Source: Apoda limacodes
Lineage: Eukaryota; Arthropoda; Insecta; Lepidoptera; Limacodidae
Length of the DNA: 64,000 nucleotides
Reading direction: 5' to 3'
NCBI GenBank assembly: GCA_946406115.1
Contig: OX291562.1
Location: 5,176,001 to 5,240,000, forward strand
In this document: piece by piece, positions 22,560 through 33,410 of the stretch
How the letters are laid out: each line of letters begins with the position of its first letter
Numbering within the stretch: the stretch's first letter is position 1
Notes under the pieces: model-generated
The model's database searches: none
What the model saw: the letters and a program-made list of their open reading frames with translations, nothing else
What the model was told of the DNA's origin: nothing
Program-made: the position numbers and the translations under genes

Positions 22560-23035
22560 CAATAACATCAAGCGGAAGGCGCGCCCCCGTTGACTAGGTT
22601 TGCGAAAATAAGTGAGCTGACGATAATAGCGCGCGTGGTCTTAGCGCGTGCGTCGCACTGAATTTAGGAGCCACGAACCAGGAGAAAAGTCGCACGTACG
22701 CCTTCATACTTACTGGTTACTGGCTTAGCTGAGAAGTTCCTATTGCCATTTTTCAGCTCCATCATCAGACCCTAGACCACCTAGGTCGTTAGTAGAGCCC
22801 AAACACGAATAGGTTATGTTTTGTGATTAAGAAGTTCCTGTGGCTACCTAGAATAGTACGTTTATTACTTTACATTCAATGCGGAACGATAACACAGAAC
22901 ATAAACGTGTAGTAGTCTAGTCCAGGATCGTAGCAAGGAAGCCGGAAACAGACGTGATGTTTTTGTAATAACTTACCCACAGCAAGAATATACACCACAA
23001 CATCCCTTTTTTGTACGTATTTATGCTATATAGGG
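22560..23035 (+). other. GC-richer repeat-like block upstream of RTE remnant
   Basis: Contains GCGCGCGTGGTCTTAGCGCG near 22630 and CAGCTCCATCATCAGACC near 22756. I recall the latter from lepidopteran LINE coding remnants, but no frame can be read with confidence here. Confidence 0.3.
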
Positions 23036-23337
23036 ATCGGATCCGAAATTAAGACATCCGGAAGAGAACCAAAGTTACCGACATAGCTCGCAGAATGAAC
23101 ACGCTAAAGTGATAGTGGGCTGGCCACGTCTGTCCGAGGACCGATAGCCGATGGAGCAGACGTGTCTTAGAGTGGAGACCGCGTATGGGAAGGCGAAGCG
23201 TGGGACGCCATCCAGCTCAGTGGACCGACGACCTTAAAAAGGTGGCTGTTGATGGCTGGATGCGGAAGGCAGAGGACCGGGAGAAATGGCGCGCCATAGA
23301 TGAGGCCTGTGTCCAGCAGTGGACCAATATAAGCTGA
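23036..23337 (+). pseudogene. RTE-clade LINE, reverse transcriptase C-terminus
   Basis: Translation gives RKRTKVTDIARRMNTLK, WAGHVCPRTDSRWSRRVLEW, RPRMGRRSVGRHPAQWTDDL and EKWRAIDEACVQQWTNIS, then a stop. The WAGH-R-D-RW and GRP-RW-DD-W pattern is the C-terminal signature of RTE-type LINEs. A stop or frame break lies after the LK of the first block. Upstream domains are missing, so this is a 5'-truncated relic. Confidence 0.88.
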
Positions 23338-24154
23338 TATGATTTATGCTATAAATTTTTATAAAAGTTTCCAAACGACAGCTGTAAACTTTTCAAATTT
23401 AAAAATATAAATTTCCACCACGTGCCAGTTATTAAAGTTGTACAAACCGAAGGCATCTCGGCATTCAGTCAACTTTTAGATATTTTGCTGTCCAGACGTC
23501 GACATCGTTGCTAATAATGTTTAAAAGATGTCGAGATATCTTTCAATAGCATCTATGAAGATACATAATTGTTAGTCAGCGCACACATATTTTTTATACT
23601 AAAGTGAACGTGATTGCTTAGGATTTATTGGAAAAAGCCTTAATTGGTTAGGTAGGTAGTTTTCGAAACCTTCGTATTTTGTAAAATTAAGTAGATAAAG
23701 TAGGAATTTTTGATTCGTCATCAACTGTTACGATCAATTTGACGACCGAGTAGGCTACCGTGTCCAGTCAAAGATCCTAAGTTCGATTTCAAGCAAAGAT
23801 TTTTTTTAATGTATTACAAAAGTTTGTGCCCATGCACGAGCAGCTGATATCTCTAATTAGGGATGTGACGATACCAAAATATTCTGTGTGCCGGTGCAAA
23901 AAACTTTTCTTCGTCCGTCTTAACTAAAGAATATAGGTACTCAGTAATTTCCTCGTTATCTATTGTTGTGTTTTTGTTTACAACTTACATAATATATCTA
24001 ATTGTCTTTGACAATGAAAGTTTTGAATAATTAATATAGTAATTGGTTTTATGTTTTGATTTGTAATTTTAATTATTGGCTTTTGTGTTATAACAAATTC
24101 ATAGGGTTTATATCTGCCACTAATAGGGTTGACATTTCTAATACAATCTATACA
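23338..24154. other. No recognisable feature
   Basis: AT-rich single-copy-looking sequence. Nothing identified. Confidence 0.45.
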
Positions 24155-24711
24155 TATAATAAAATGGTAGGAAAGTCAAAACTGTACATTGAATATTTTT
24201 TTAAAAGAATATTAGGGGTGTGATCTACAATCGATACCAAAGCCAAAAACATCGTTTTTAGAATTTTTGTCTGTTTGTCTGTTTGTCTATATGTATGTTC
24301 GGGATTAACTCAAAAAGGACTGCATGGATTTACTTCAAATTTGGCACGAATATTATTAAGAAGTCGGGTCAACATACAGGCTACATATTATCACGCTATC
24401 ACCTACGGGGAACGAGCAGTGAACCTTTATTTCTTCAACGCATTCTGTAACAACTTGTAATCTAACGACGCATATTTGACTTGCTTCTTAATAATTAATT
24501 ATTCTACTCACACATATCCATTTATTTTATGTAAAAAATTCGTGTAAAGTCATAACTTAGATGTGCTATAATTTTTCACCACATAAAAATGTTTCCTATT
24601 TGCTAACTAGATGGCGTTGACGTCGAATTAGATCGCGCTATGGTTTCGTTCACAAAAAGTGATGTTATAGTATAGCGTTCACGCAGACGACGTCGCGGGC
24701 AGCAGCTAGTA
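24155..24711 (+). mobile_element. Helitron-like element, divergent subfamily
   Basis: Contains TTTGTCTGTTTGTCTGTTTG, GGACTGCATGGATTTACTTC and AAATTTGGCACGAATATT, and ends GACGTCGCGGGCAGCAGCTAGT. The CTAG end after a GC-rich CGACGTCGCGGGC stretch follows the Helitron-like 3' layout. It also contains CTAGATGGCGTTGA, a motif recurring in unrelated repeats of the window. Confidence 0.55.
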
Positions 24712-24789
24712 TTACATATACGCCTTAACATATATAAAATATGTAATATCATAACTACTGCGGAATAAGTTAGTACTTATGTTATGATA

Positions 24790-24920
24790 GATATATTCTT
24801 TATTGCACACCAAATATGAAAAAACATATAAATTGAAAGTACTTAATAACTAATCATACAGTATACAAAATGGCGGATAAGTAATCTCTGCCAGATAACC
24901 TTTGGGTGAACAGAAAATGA
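24790..24920 (-). repeat. LINE 3' UTR fragment, reverse
   Basis: The minus strand reads AACCCAAAGGTTATCTGGCA-like sequence (TTCACCCAAAGGTTATCTGG), GAGATTACTTATCCGCCATT and GTGTGCAATAAAGAATATAT. This is the lepidopteran LINE tail type also seen at 17436-17550. Confidence 0.65.
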
Positions 24921-25054
24921 ATAAAGAGAAAAGGTGGGTGATGCATAAAAAATTGTGTTTGCAAAACACTACCAAGGAAATTTTAAATAAAAAGCCTCAA
25001 ATGTATTTACCTATGTAGGTATGTTAATTATTTACTTTAAAACTAATTTAGCCT

Positions 25055-25335
25055 ACCAGTCCACTATTCGCGCAGTCTTCTGTCTTCCACATTAAGCCGT
25101 CCATCAAGATATAGGGCATCCCACGCATCGCCTTCTGATACGCAGTCTCCACTCTAGGACAAGTCCAAACTCCATCGGTCAATGGTACTCCTTCAGACGA
25201 GACCAGCCCACTGCCACTTCAGCTCGTGGATTCTGCGAGCTATGTCGGTAACTAAAGTACTCTTCGAGAAACCCTTATTTCGGATTAGAACCCATCGAGA
25301 AACTCCGAGCTCAGTTTGCTCCATCGTGTGCCTTG
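25055..25335 (-). pseudogene. RTE-clade LINE C-terminal remnant, reverse
   Basis: The minus strand translates in pieces to RNKGFSKSTLVTDIARRIHE, LKWQWAGLV and a GRPYILMDGL-like segment, corresponding to the C-terminus at 23036-23337. It is frameshifted and interrupted by stops. Confidence 0.75.
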
Positions 25336-25354
25336 AGACTTTGAACATGTAAAC

Positions 25355-25512
25355 TATCCTAAGGAAAGTATGGGGTTCTTCAAGAAAGTTATTAGATTTC
25401 TAAAGGGTCGACAATGTGCGAGTGATGCTCCAGGTGTTGCAAGCATCCGTAGGCTACGGTGACCGGCGGACCGAAAGCTTGTTTGCCACCTTAGTGGTAT
25501 TAAAAAAAAAAC
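25355..25512 (+). pseudogene. 3' end of the 51-54 kb LINE family
   Basis: Encodes GVLQESY(stop)ISKGSTMCE-type wreckage that corresponds to the MEFFKKEVIRFLKGRQRASD C-terminus of the intact LINE, then ends CGTAGGCTACGGTGACCGGC and GCTTGTTTGCCACCTTAGTG plus poly-A. A 5'-truncated copy, plus strand. Confidence 0.82.
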
Positions 25513-25677
25513 CTCATTATAAGTATCCAATTTCAGTCAAAGACCTTCGTCTGTAGGCGGCTAGAAGTATTAACGAAGCTTACCAAATGCTGATGAAAAA
25601 GTAAACAATTTTTCATAATATTGGCTTAATGCAATTACCTAATTTGTATTTAAAACATTATATACTCTATTAACTTT

Positions 25678-25965
25678 TTTTTTATACCACTAAGGTGGAA
25701 AACAAGCTTACGGTTCGCCTGGTGGTAAGCAGTCACCGCAGTCCATGGACGCTTGCACTACCTGGGGCATCACTCGCGCGTTGCAAACCTTTCATAAATC
25801 TCATTACTTCTTTCTTGAAGAACCCATACTGTAGTCCTTAGACAAAACCTTGGCAAGGAGCTCATTCCACAACCCAAGCGTTTGCGGGACGAAGTTTTTT
25901 GAAACTGTACTGTACGCGACCATTTAGGTTCTAAAGTGTGCGAATCAAATAGAAAGTTTCAGTGT
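25678..25965 (-). pseudogene. 3' end of the 51-54 kb LINE family, reverse
   Basis: The minus strand carries LEPKWSRTVQFQKTS-like and LWNELLAKVL-like segments, a stop, then the terminus GCTTGTTTTCCACCTTAGTG and poly-A (poly-T at 25673-25683). It faces the copy at 25355-25512 tail to tail, about 165 bp apart. Confidence 0.82.
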
Positions 25966-26496
25966 TATGAATAAGTGTATTTAAATCTTAATGGTTTATA
26001 ACAAGCAAGAAAAACAAGATATTTTCTTAAAAATAATCCTGAAAACTGTTAAGGATAGCTATTTTCATTCTTGCTCATCTTAGGAATTTAATATGAAGAA
26101 GAATACGAGAATAGATATATAAGAAACAATCCCGTACCCATAGGGTACATCTCTTTTTGGTCGTATAAAAATGTGCGTAACATAAGTAAATAACATCTGC
26201 GGAATTACAATTAAACATTTATGTTTTAAAAACACATTCGCAATATTAAGTGAAATATGTTAACTCTTAAAACAGGCCTTTGAAAATATATTTCACAATT
26301 ATATTTATTACATCTATATATTTTGAATAAGAATGTTGGCAAATAAAAAAAGTTTTGAGGTATTAAATAACATCTAAAGACCTAAATCTGCTTTGAGTTT
26401 TTCGCATATGCTGTACCTAATTTTTATACGAATCCGACTAAAACCGGAACTTCATTATCCAACTCTACCTATATTAGAAAATTGGTTCTTGTACAC
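25966..26496. other. No recognisable feature
   Basis: AT-rich, nothing identified. Confidence 0.5.
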
Positions 26497-27070
26497 TTAG
26501 GGTTTCGTAATTAATACTTTTTACTTAACTGTAGTGATTTACAGAGTTCTGTAGCTTTATGGTACCTTTTTATTTTCGTCATGTTGGTTTGGCCGTCTAT
26601 CAATCCATATGTTTTGGATGTCCTATAAAATTTAGAGCTATCTCTTTCGTTAGACAGTTCCTTGGAAATGCATTTATGGAGTTTAAGTGTCTTTTCTTCC
26701 CGGTTTATAATAAAACAATAAATTTATTAGCTTTTAAATTAAATTAAATTAAAATAATTATATCTCTTCCTCTAACTTGGTAAAAAAGTTATTTAGCAAA
26801 GACCCTTTTTAATATTTCTAATAAGTTTTGGTTAGCTCTGCATTGAGTCGAGAAATATAAAAAAATATATTTCCGCACCCCTCATGTGGGGTGTAGGAAA
26901 TAGGGTTTAAAAAATACATTAAAAGTTCTTAAGAATCTGCCTGCAAACTGCAAAAAACTGCCAAAAAAACGAGACCATATAATACTACCAATGAAAATTA
27001 TTTTACACAAAATCGATTCACGAGTTTTTAAGATATCCGTAACAATTCAAATTCTACGGAACCCTAATTT
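26497..27070 (+). repeat. Family B-like repeat, decayed
   Basis: Bounded by TTAGGGTTTCGTAATTAATA at the left and TTCTACGGAACCCTAATTTA at the right, the two family B terminal words. The interior contains GGCCGTCTATCAATCCATATG near 26590. The palindromic GCGAGTC terminus is absent. Confidence 0.45.
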
Positions 27071-27399
27071 AATGGGTGTACCGGCTTTTTTATTTTTAAA
27101 AGAAGAACTCAACTCCGTCATAATTTAAGTTCCCAAAATACTTTCGCCAATAACTTTCTTTATTCTATAGAGACATGTTACAAACTTTGAAAGTGCAAAA
27201 GTAGAACATCGAATTATTTGATGATGAGCTTAATGAAAAAAGTTCATCTCAAGTATCGTAACTTACTGCGAAAAAGACATAAGGAACGGTACTAAATTCA
27301 CGCTAGAAGTCAACACGTTAACTTAAGTGTTACTGTAATAGCTTAAAGCTCTCTCAAGAGCTTTCTAACAGGTAGACATATGACGTCTGTTTACCTGGA

Positions 27400-27835
27400 A
27401 CTTTGAACGCAAAGTTTGTTGAGCTTTCTGTATACTTTCACTTTCAATATGTTCTATTTTCAATTTTAAGCCCTTCTGGTTTGAAGTTATATTTGACAGA
27501 TTTTGATAGCATCTTTGCCGTAATACATATACCCTGAAATTATTAGACGACTTTTTGAAAGCTTAAATCCTAAGTTTCTTGCTTGCACTAATTATGCTGT
27601 AGCAAAGCTCATATTTTGTTAAGTTTACAGACAAATGAATAAAGAATTTGTTTGTTTATCACTTCACAGATGTAAACATTAAAACTTTGAATTTTAAGTT
27701 TATTGAGCTTTCTGTATACTTTCAAACTTACTATGTTTTGTCTTCAAATTCAGGCCCTTCTGATATGAAGATAAATTAGACAAAAATTATTAGCATTCCA
27801 CCGTTAAAGGTACAGCCTGATATTATATAAATTTC
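27400..27835 (+). repeat. Diverged tandem duplication, ~284-bp period
   Basis: GAGCTTTCTGTATACTTTCA occurs at 27421 and 27705, each preceded by AACTTTGAA... and followed by TATGTT, AGGCCCTTCTG-like (AAGCCCTTCTGGTTTGAAG / GCCCTTCTGATATGAAG) and a TTGACAGA/TTAGACAA segment. The two units are head to tail and no coding frame spans them. Confidence 0.75.
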
Positions 27836-27844
27836 ATACTATTT

Positions 27845-28432
27845 AGGGTTTCGTAGTCAAATGGAAATAATGGAGCCCTTATAGATTCGTCATGTCTGTC
27901 CATCCGTCCAAATATCACAGACTTATAATTCCGTAGTCTCTGCATTAATTCTAATGAAATTTTGCAGCAAAGCGTCTTATTAAAACCGCCATACAAATTT
28001 ATTACGATGTATTTGACTCAGGGATGAATATTTTTCGTACACCCGAAATCGGATCTAATATGGCGCGTAGTTTTTGCCAAATTCTTTGATATCAAGACAA
28101 ATAAAGATATGAACTGAATAGTTTGCGCGAGAGACACTTCCAAAGTAGTAAAAATGTGAATGTGTCCCCTGTAACTTCTAAAATACGAGAATGATAAAAC
28201 TAAAAAAAATATATGATGTACATTACCATGCAAACTTCCACCGAAATTTGGTTTGAATGTAGATCTCATTCAAGTAGTAAGTAGTTTTTTTTTAATACGT
28301 CATAAAACGTATACCGCAATTTAACTTTCATTCAATCAACTCAAATAAAAAAAAAACATTTAATTTTTATAGATAATGGTACGGACCCCAACGTGCGCGA
28401 GTCCGACTCGCAATTGACCGATTTTTTTTTAA
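27845..28432 (+). repeat. Family B repeat, full-length copy
   Basis: Starts AGGGTTTCGTAGTCAAATGG and ends GTACGGACCCCAACGTGCGC, then GAGTCCGACTCGCAATTG, ACCG and a T run. The interior holds TGCGCGAGAGACACTTCCAA, ATGATGTACATTACCATGC and AACTTCCACCGAAATTTGG. The ends are inverted: AGGGTTTCGTA faces TACGGACCC. Next to one end is a palindrome GTGCGAGTC-G-GACTCGCAC in consensus form. I recognise the family as abundant in Lepidoptera; no transposase is encoded. It abuts a family A copy. Confidence 0.78.
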
Positions 28433-28668
28433 CAACGCTATGTATTGTGTCGTCAAAGATAATATTATAACTACTCGCCAATGGATGTCAGGAAGTGTCA
28501 GATTTTTGCCATTATTGAAAACACGACTAAAACGACGTTTCCTAAAAATGAAACGTACAAATTTCATGAAAATCGTTGGAGCCGTTTCCGAAATTAGATT
28601 ATATATCTGCATATATACATATATGCTAATAAAATATATAAACATATATAAAATAAGAGTCCGAAACA
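28433..28668 (-). repeat. Interspersed repeat family A, reverse copy
   Basis: Contains ACTACTCGCCAATGGATGTC, AAAACACGACTAAAACGACG, CATGAAAATCGTTGGAGCC and ends in a TATATA tract, parallel to 1-247. Confidence 0.72.
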
Positions 28669-29434
28669 AATTAATTCCTGTTGTATCTACATATTATGTT
28701 TACTAAAGAGATATTTTTAGAACAGCACTTAGTTTTGCCTTTACACAGTTAAGAAAATTACAGAAATCCTCACATTCCTACAAGTGTAGTACAACACAGT
28801 ATGTTAAACATTACAGTCAAGGTTAGGGTAACATCCTCAAGACGTACAAGTAATTATTAGAACCGAATACAAATTGGTGCCAACAACGCTTATCGCCAGT
28901 CGGGTAATTACGCGAGGCGGTATCTAAGTAGAATACGTACCTGATAAACACCAGAACTACGTATTCCTTACCTCCTAGAAAGGTATGTGTGTTTTTAGAC
29001 TGGGTAGTGTATTTTTAGTGTATGCTAGTATACAGTATACAATATTAATGTTAAACGATAATATAAGGTAAAGTGTTTGAATGTATAGTCCCCAGAAAAG
29101 AGTAACCAGTAGCTGTATACACACCTACATTATAAAGTGGTGGACCTTCCTACCACCTATTTTGGCTGCGTAAGAGGTGGAGCCCATCTCACCATCACTG
29201 CAGATCGAACTCATAATTTTTTTAATCTGAAATACCTAATTATGTAGCTTACACCTGGTAAACAATTTTTAAAGAAAGTTAAATCAAATTAAATTAAGCG
29301 ATATTAATATCTGTACAAACAAAGAAAATTAAAACGACAATCCTCGATGGGAATTTTATATCTGAATCATTTTATTATTTTTTAAATTCAAACAAACTCG
29401 CAAAACGCTTAAAGTCAACGAAATCGTAACAATG
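28669..29434. other. No recognisable feature
   Basis: AT-rich single-copy-looking sequence, nothing identified. Confidence 0.45.
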
Positions 29435-29480
29435 TACGCGTCACACACTCTAAAATTTACGCGTCACACACTCTTAAATA
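29435..29480 (+). repeat. Two-copy 23-bp tandem repeat
   Basis: TACGCGTCACACACTCT followed by AAAATT occurs at 29435 and again at 29458, with one base change at the end. Confidence 0.85.
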
Positions 29481-29929
29481 AAAACTACGGAAACGACAAT
29501 TTTATTTTTACGTTTTAACACATTTAAACTGTTAACAATATTGTTACGTTTCACATAAATATTACAACTGAAACTATAACAATCGCTTTTATTTCTTCAT
29601 AATAATTGAAAAAATGCCAAGTGCGTGCCGTACACGCAATAAGTTAGGGTTTCGTAGAATAATTATTATGGTAGATATTTGCAAAACTTACAAACCGATT
29701 TTGTTTACGTTGAAAGGTTTTCTAAAGCTCCAGTTTTATGTCCTACAGTATGTGTCCAGTATATTATATGTTTTTTTTATAGATTTTTATAACACGCGGC
29801 TAAAAAAATTGAGGGCACAATTTTATTAACTTTGAAAGCAAAACTATAAATTTTAGAGAAAAAGTTACACAAAAACCTCAGCTGCATAATTAAAGACCTA
29901 TACTGACACCGCACAAGTTAAAGTGCGCG
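29481..29929. other. No recognisable feature
   Basis: AT-rich. A 71-codon frame at 29614-29829 has no recognisable motif and overlaps a family B-like word (TTAGGGTTTCGTAG), so I treat it as noncoding. Confidence 0.4.
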
Positions 29930-30125
29930 AGAAAATTACATTATACAAGGTTTTACCATCGGTTCCGCCTGCATTAAATTTAGTTATCGGCGAGGGGTTT
30001 CCTACAGCAACTCCATGATTATAGTACAGTTTGCTGTAGCAAGCTATAGCTGCAGCTATAAATATTGCGACGTGAAGGACAAAAACACAAACAAACAACT
30101 CACTCACTTTCGCATTTATAATGAT
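29930..30125 (-). mobile_element. Helitron-like element fragment, reverse
   Basis: The minus strand begins ATTATAAATGCGAAAGTGAG and carries ACTATAATCATGGAGTTGC, then GCCGATAACTAAATTTAATG and GGCGGAACC, the usual order. The CTAG end is not preserved. A perfect 16-bp palindrome TATAGCTGCAGCTATA lies at 30045-30060 inside it. Confidence 0.55.
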
Positions 30126-30184
30126 AATCATACAAATATATATCATACAAAGAACATCCATTTGAAATTTTATCAGAAACGATT

Positions 30185-30704
30185 CAAAAATGGTGAAATT
30201 TTTGATTGTTTGTTTGTTTGTATTGAATAGGCTCCGAAAATACTGGACTGATTTGAAAAATGCTTATACCATTAGAAGCCGACATTATCCCTGATAACTT
30301 TTTACCGCGGGAAAATGCTTTATTCCTACGGGAAAACGGATAATAGGATAACGGGTAGTAAGAATTATCCTTCCGTATTTTTTTTTTTCACGTAACTTCT
30401 AAACGTCTGAACCTTTTGAGTTGAAATTTTATATGGACATTTCGATGGTTTCCTGGATGATTTAAAAATACAATTGAACCCGGTAGGTGGCGCTGCTGTC
30501 GGTATGTCCACTACTCAACGGCTTGACCTTTTGGGTTAAAATTTTGTATGTGTATTTCCATGGTTTCACAGACACGAATGTATTATGCCATTAAAGAGGA
30601 AAGATTTGATTGTTTGTTTTTTTTTCTATAATTTAGGAGTTGCCGTAAGAACCTACGCCGACAACGAAAATTTAGGGTGGGCGAATCCACTGGCAGAAGC
30701 TAGT
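30185..30704 (+). mobile_element. Helitron-like element, subfamily also at 59.4 kb
   Basis: Shares a long colinear run with 59449-60003: TTGAATAGGCTCCGAAA, TACTGGACTGATTTGAAAAA, AGAAGCCGACAT, GGGAAAACGG, CATTTCGATGGTTTCCTGGA, CCCGGTAGGTGGCGCTGCTG, GGTTTCACAGACACGAATGT. Ends GCGAATCCACTGGCAGAAGC then TAG (CTAG at 30700-30703). Noncoding. Confidence 0.7.
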
Positions 30705-31264
30705 AACATATAAACGGACGGACGGACATGATAAAACTATAAGGGTTTCATTTTAGCCATTTAAGTACGGAACTCTAAGAGCTTACTATCACAGTCACAA
30801 CAAAACATTTGTGCCAAATCGTTTATTTCTCCCCAGAATAATAATTTAGCATTAAAAATAATACTTTGCGTAAAATTTTGCGTAGGAAATAAAAAAGCAT
30901 TTAGAATTATTTACAGTTTCTTTGCATTTCATGAAAAAAAATTATAAAATTTCAATGAAATACAGAAGTTTTTTTTAGTTTTATTACGATTTTCATACTA
31001 CATCAAGAATATTATAAAATAATATGTTTTGGACTTAGCATATTTAGGATTCCGTACCAAATGTAGAATATTAGCCATCCGAATGGCAGAATTATTCATA
31101 ACGCATTAGACCGAAAAATAAAGTTGGTTGTAATAGGAAAAATTTAAGGAATTTCAAAGAATAAAACTTATTTATCAATATTTTGGTCTTTGTTAGTAAG
31201 ATATACATAAGTATATATATATGAACAAACAAAACTACCAAATTTCAAGTGTATAGGTCAATGG
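30705..31264. other. Scraps of family B; otherwise unassigned
   Basis: Near 31048-31145 are AGGATTCCGTACC, GCCATCCGAATGGCAGAATT and AAGTTGGTTGTAAT, words repeated near 36385-36470 and 54880-54990 next to family B copies. Confidence 0.4.
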
Positions 31265-31462
31265 GATGTTAAAAAATTCTTGGAAATCCAATATTTTTAA
31301 TTGGATGCTGTATGAGAAAGGGAGAAAAGAAATGCCCTTGCTGAGTTTCTTGCCGGTTCTTCTCAGTACAAGGTCTCACGAACTGATGTTGACATTCATA
31401 AGCGCTCAATTATTGTAGCCTAAATTGAATAAATGATATTGATATTGATATATTAATATTCT
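31265..31462 (+). repeat. LINE 3' end fragment (CR1/L2-like tail)
   Basis: Contains GTATGAGAAAGGGAGAAAAG, CTGAGTTTCTTGCCGGTTCT and ends AAATTGAATAAATGATATTG with TGATAT units. The CTTGCCGGTTCTTCTC block and a short 3' microsatellite are familiar from lepidopteran LINE 3' UTRs. Clade assignment is tentative. Confidence 0.6.
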
Positions 31463-31585
31463 CTTAAAAAACCATGTTCCCCTTTTGTCAAACAAATCTG
31501 AGTATCATATAGATTGATCGAAAAATACTTTCCTTTTAAAAATATGAAGGTAGACATAGCATTTCTAGGTATATGTTTTTATCCC

Positions 31586-32011
31586 ATGTTTCCCGAAAGT
31601 TTGGATGTTCGTTACTCAATAACGCTTCAACCACTGGACGGATAGGGATGAAACTTGGCACACGTATAGGTTGTGTCCTGGAATAGGACATAGGCTATTC
31701 ATCCCAGGAAATTCAAACATTCCCACGGGAACTATAACGTTTATTACTCAATCCCGCCGCAACGGAGCAGCATATTGTGCTAAAATTTTGCGCAGAGATA
31801 ATTGAAGACACATAGAAGAAAATACAAGAAACTAAAACGGTAATTAAAAGAGTTCCCGTGGAAGTTAATATAACTTATTCTTCTTGACTCAACAATAGCT
31901 CCGGCTATAGCTTGCTATAACAAACTTCTTTAGTATATTAAAAGAGTTACGGTGAAAATCCCACGCCGATAACTAAACTTAGGGTGGGTGGAGCCGCTGG
32001 TAAAAGCTAGT
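31586..32011 (+). mobile_element. Non-autonomous Helitron-like element
   Basis: Begins CGAAAGTTTGGATGTTCG, then TACTCAATAACGCTTCAACC, GATGAAACTTGGCACACGT, GTCCTGGAATAGGACATAGG and CGGCTATAGC. It ends GTGGAGCCGCTGGTAAAAG then CTAGT (CTAG at 32007-32010). Same subfamily as 2396-2690. Slightly longer because the middle is less deleted. Confidence 0.72.
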
Positions 32012-32524
32012 ATTTAGTATTTAATAAATTTCGGAAACATAGTTTTTCTTGATTTCAGAACTCGATTGCTTGTCGATTTAATTCAAGAAAAATATTAATA
32101 TAAACGAATTCTGGTCCTTAACCTAACCATTAAGCTAAGGCTGTCCTTAATTAGGTATACCAGGTTAATTTTCTTAATTTGGAATAGGGACAAAGTGTCG
32201 TCGGCAGAAATAAGTTTACAGCTACTATATTCCTATAGTATCTTCATTTAATATTCAGTTGGGCTTTCATACCAGTTGTTTTGCTGGTAAGTAGTGCAAA
32301 ATACGTCGAAATTAGGGTCCTTTAGTGTACCAATTAGGTATCCGGCGTGAAAGTAAGCAATACAAATTGTATGAAACAATTACAAGTGATTGACCTAAAT
32401 CGAATAATGTAAATAAAGGTCATGATCTTTTTTTTTTAATTTCAAGTTAACCTTAATTATAAATTAAAAAATTACACCTACTTAAAAACCCCACTTTAAT
32501 TAGAAAATTAGGTAAGGTAAAAAT
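32012..32524. other. No recognisable feature
   Basis: AT-rich, nothing identified. Confidence 0.5.
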
Positions 32525-32799
32525 GGTTAATATAGAGCCTGCAATGTTAAATGCTTAAAACAGCCATTAAAAACTGCTGCAGAAAATAAGTAAATGAGTT
32601 CAGAATACAGTGTTTCTTTGTTACTTTACTTTGTTAAATGTTTACATAAGTAAGCGTGTAGCTTGTTGGGTAATAGCAACTATACTCGTAGTTTTTGACA
32701 CATTTTCTTTGCTATTTTTCTGAGTTAGTATTCTGAACTAAAGTAAATTGTACTTGATTACTGTTTTAAGCAGTAAACATTGCAGGCTCTATATTAACC
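32525..32799. mobile_element. 275-bp palindromic MITE, TTAA at both ends
   Basis: Left end GGTTAATATAGAGCCTGCAA and right end TTGCAGGCTCTATATTAACC are exact inverted repeats, continuing to GCTTAAAACAG / CTGTTTTAAGC. A second inverted pair, GTTCAGAATAC / GTATTCTGAAC, lies further in, so most of the element can fold back. TTAA next to TATAGAGCC at each end could be a piggyBac- or Kolobok-type target duplication, but the outer GG/CC also pair, so the boundary is open. Noncoding. Confidence 0.82.
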
Positions 32800-32878
32800 A
32801 CCTCGCTAACTCCCGTTTTCTCAGGGTTTTATACCGGGTGTAAGTAAGACATCGTACCGCTAATTGACTTACACATGA

Positions 32879-33122
32879 CTAGCTATTGCCCGAGGTTCCA
32901 TCCGCCCTAAATTCGGTTATCTGGGTAGGATTTCAACCGCAACTCCTCAATTATAGAAATAAAATCGACTCATACTTGACATTTTCGAGAAGCCTATATC
33001 GTTCTCCGGAACTCAAACTTTCTCCATGCTAAATTTAATCTTGATCGGTACAGCGATTTAAGCATAAAGAGGTAATAGACAGACAGACGGACAGAGTTAC
33101 TTTTGCATTTATAATAAATTTG
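32879..33122 (-). mobile_element. Helitron-like element, reverse, complete
   Basis: The minus strand starts ATTATAAATGCAAAAGTAAC then TCTGTCCGTCTGTCTGTC, GCATGGAGAAAGTTTGAG, CTATAATTGAGGAGTTGCG, CCAGATAACCGAATTTAGGG, and ends GAACCTCGGGCAATAG then CTAG (32879-32882). This is the same subfamily as 14055-14262 and 43246-43938. A 116-codon frame on this strand (32994-33344) is read-through of the repeat, not a gene. Confidence 0.72.
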
Positions 33123-33126
33123 CGTT

Positions 33127-33410
33127 AGAGACCTGGAGAATCGGTTGCCGTTAATTTTAGAGTGATTACTGTGTATGTGTGTATGTATGAAGGTTAGCTT
33201 TGTTTTGCTCCTCGATATCTCAAGAACCAATAGACCAATTTTTTCTCGTGACCATATCAATCGATACGCTACGTCAAGACTTAGATCTGAAAAGAGTTTA
33301 ATCAAAATCGGTCTAGCGGTTTGTTTTTTTATCGCTAAAAACATTTTTTTTTAAATATTCTTAAGAGAAGTTGATCATGCGGTACTTGCTACCGAACTAT
33401 TTTTTCTTGT
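33127..33410 (+). repeat. Interspersed repeat family E
   Basis: Begins GAGACCTGGAGAATCGGTTG and ends GCGGTACTTGCTACCGAACT with a T run. Both ends recur at 35451 and 36045, where family B sequence lies between them. Confidence 0.55.

Noticed and set aside
25355..25965. Two facing LINE tails as a palindromic retroelement
   Set aside because: They differ in sequence and truncation point, so two independent insertions are simpler.
32994..33344. 116-codon ORF on the minus strand
   Set aside because: It spans a reverse Helitron-like copy and the start of family E; its sister copies carry stops.
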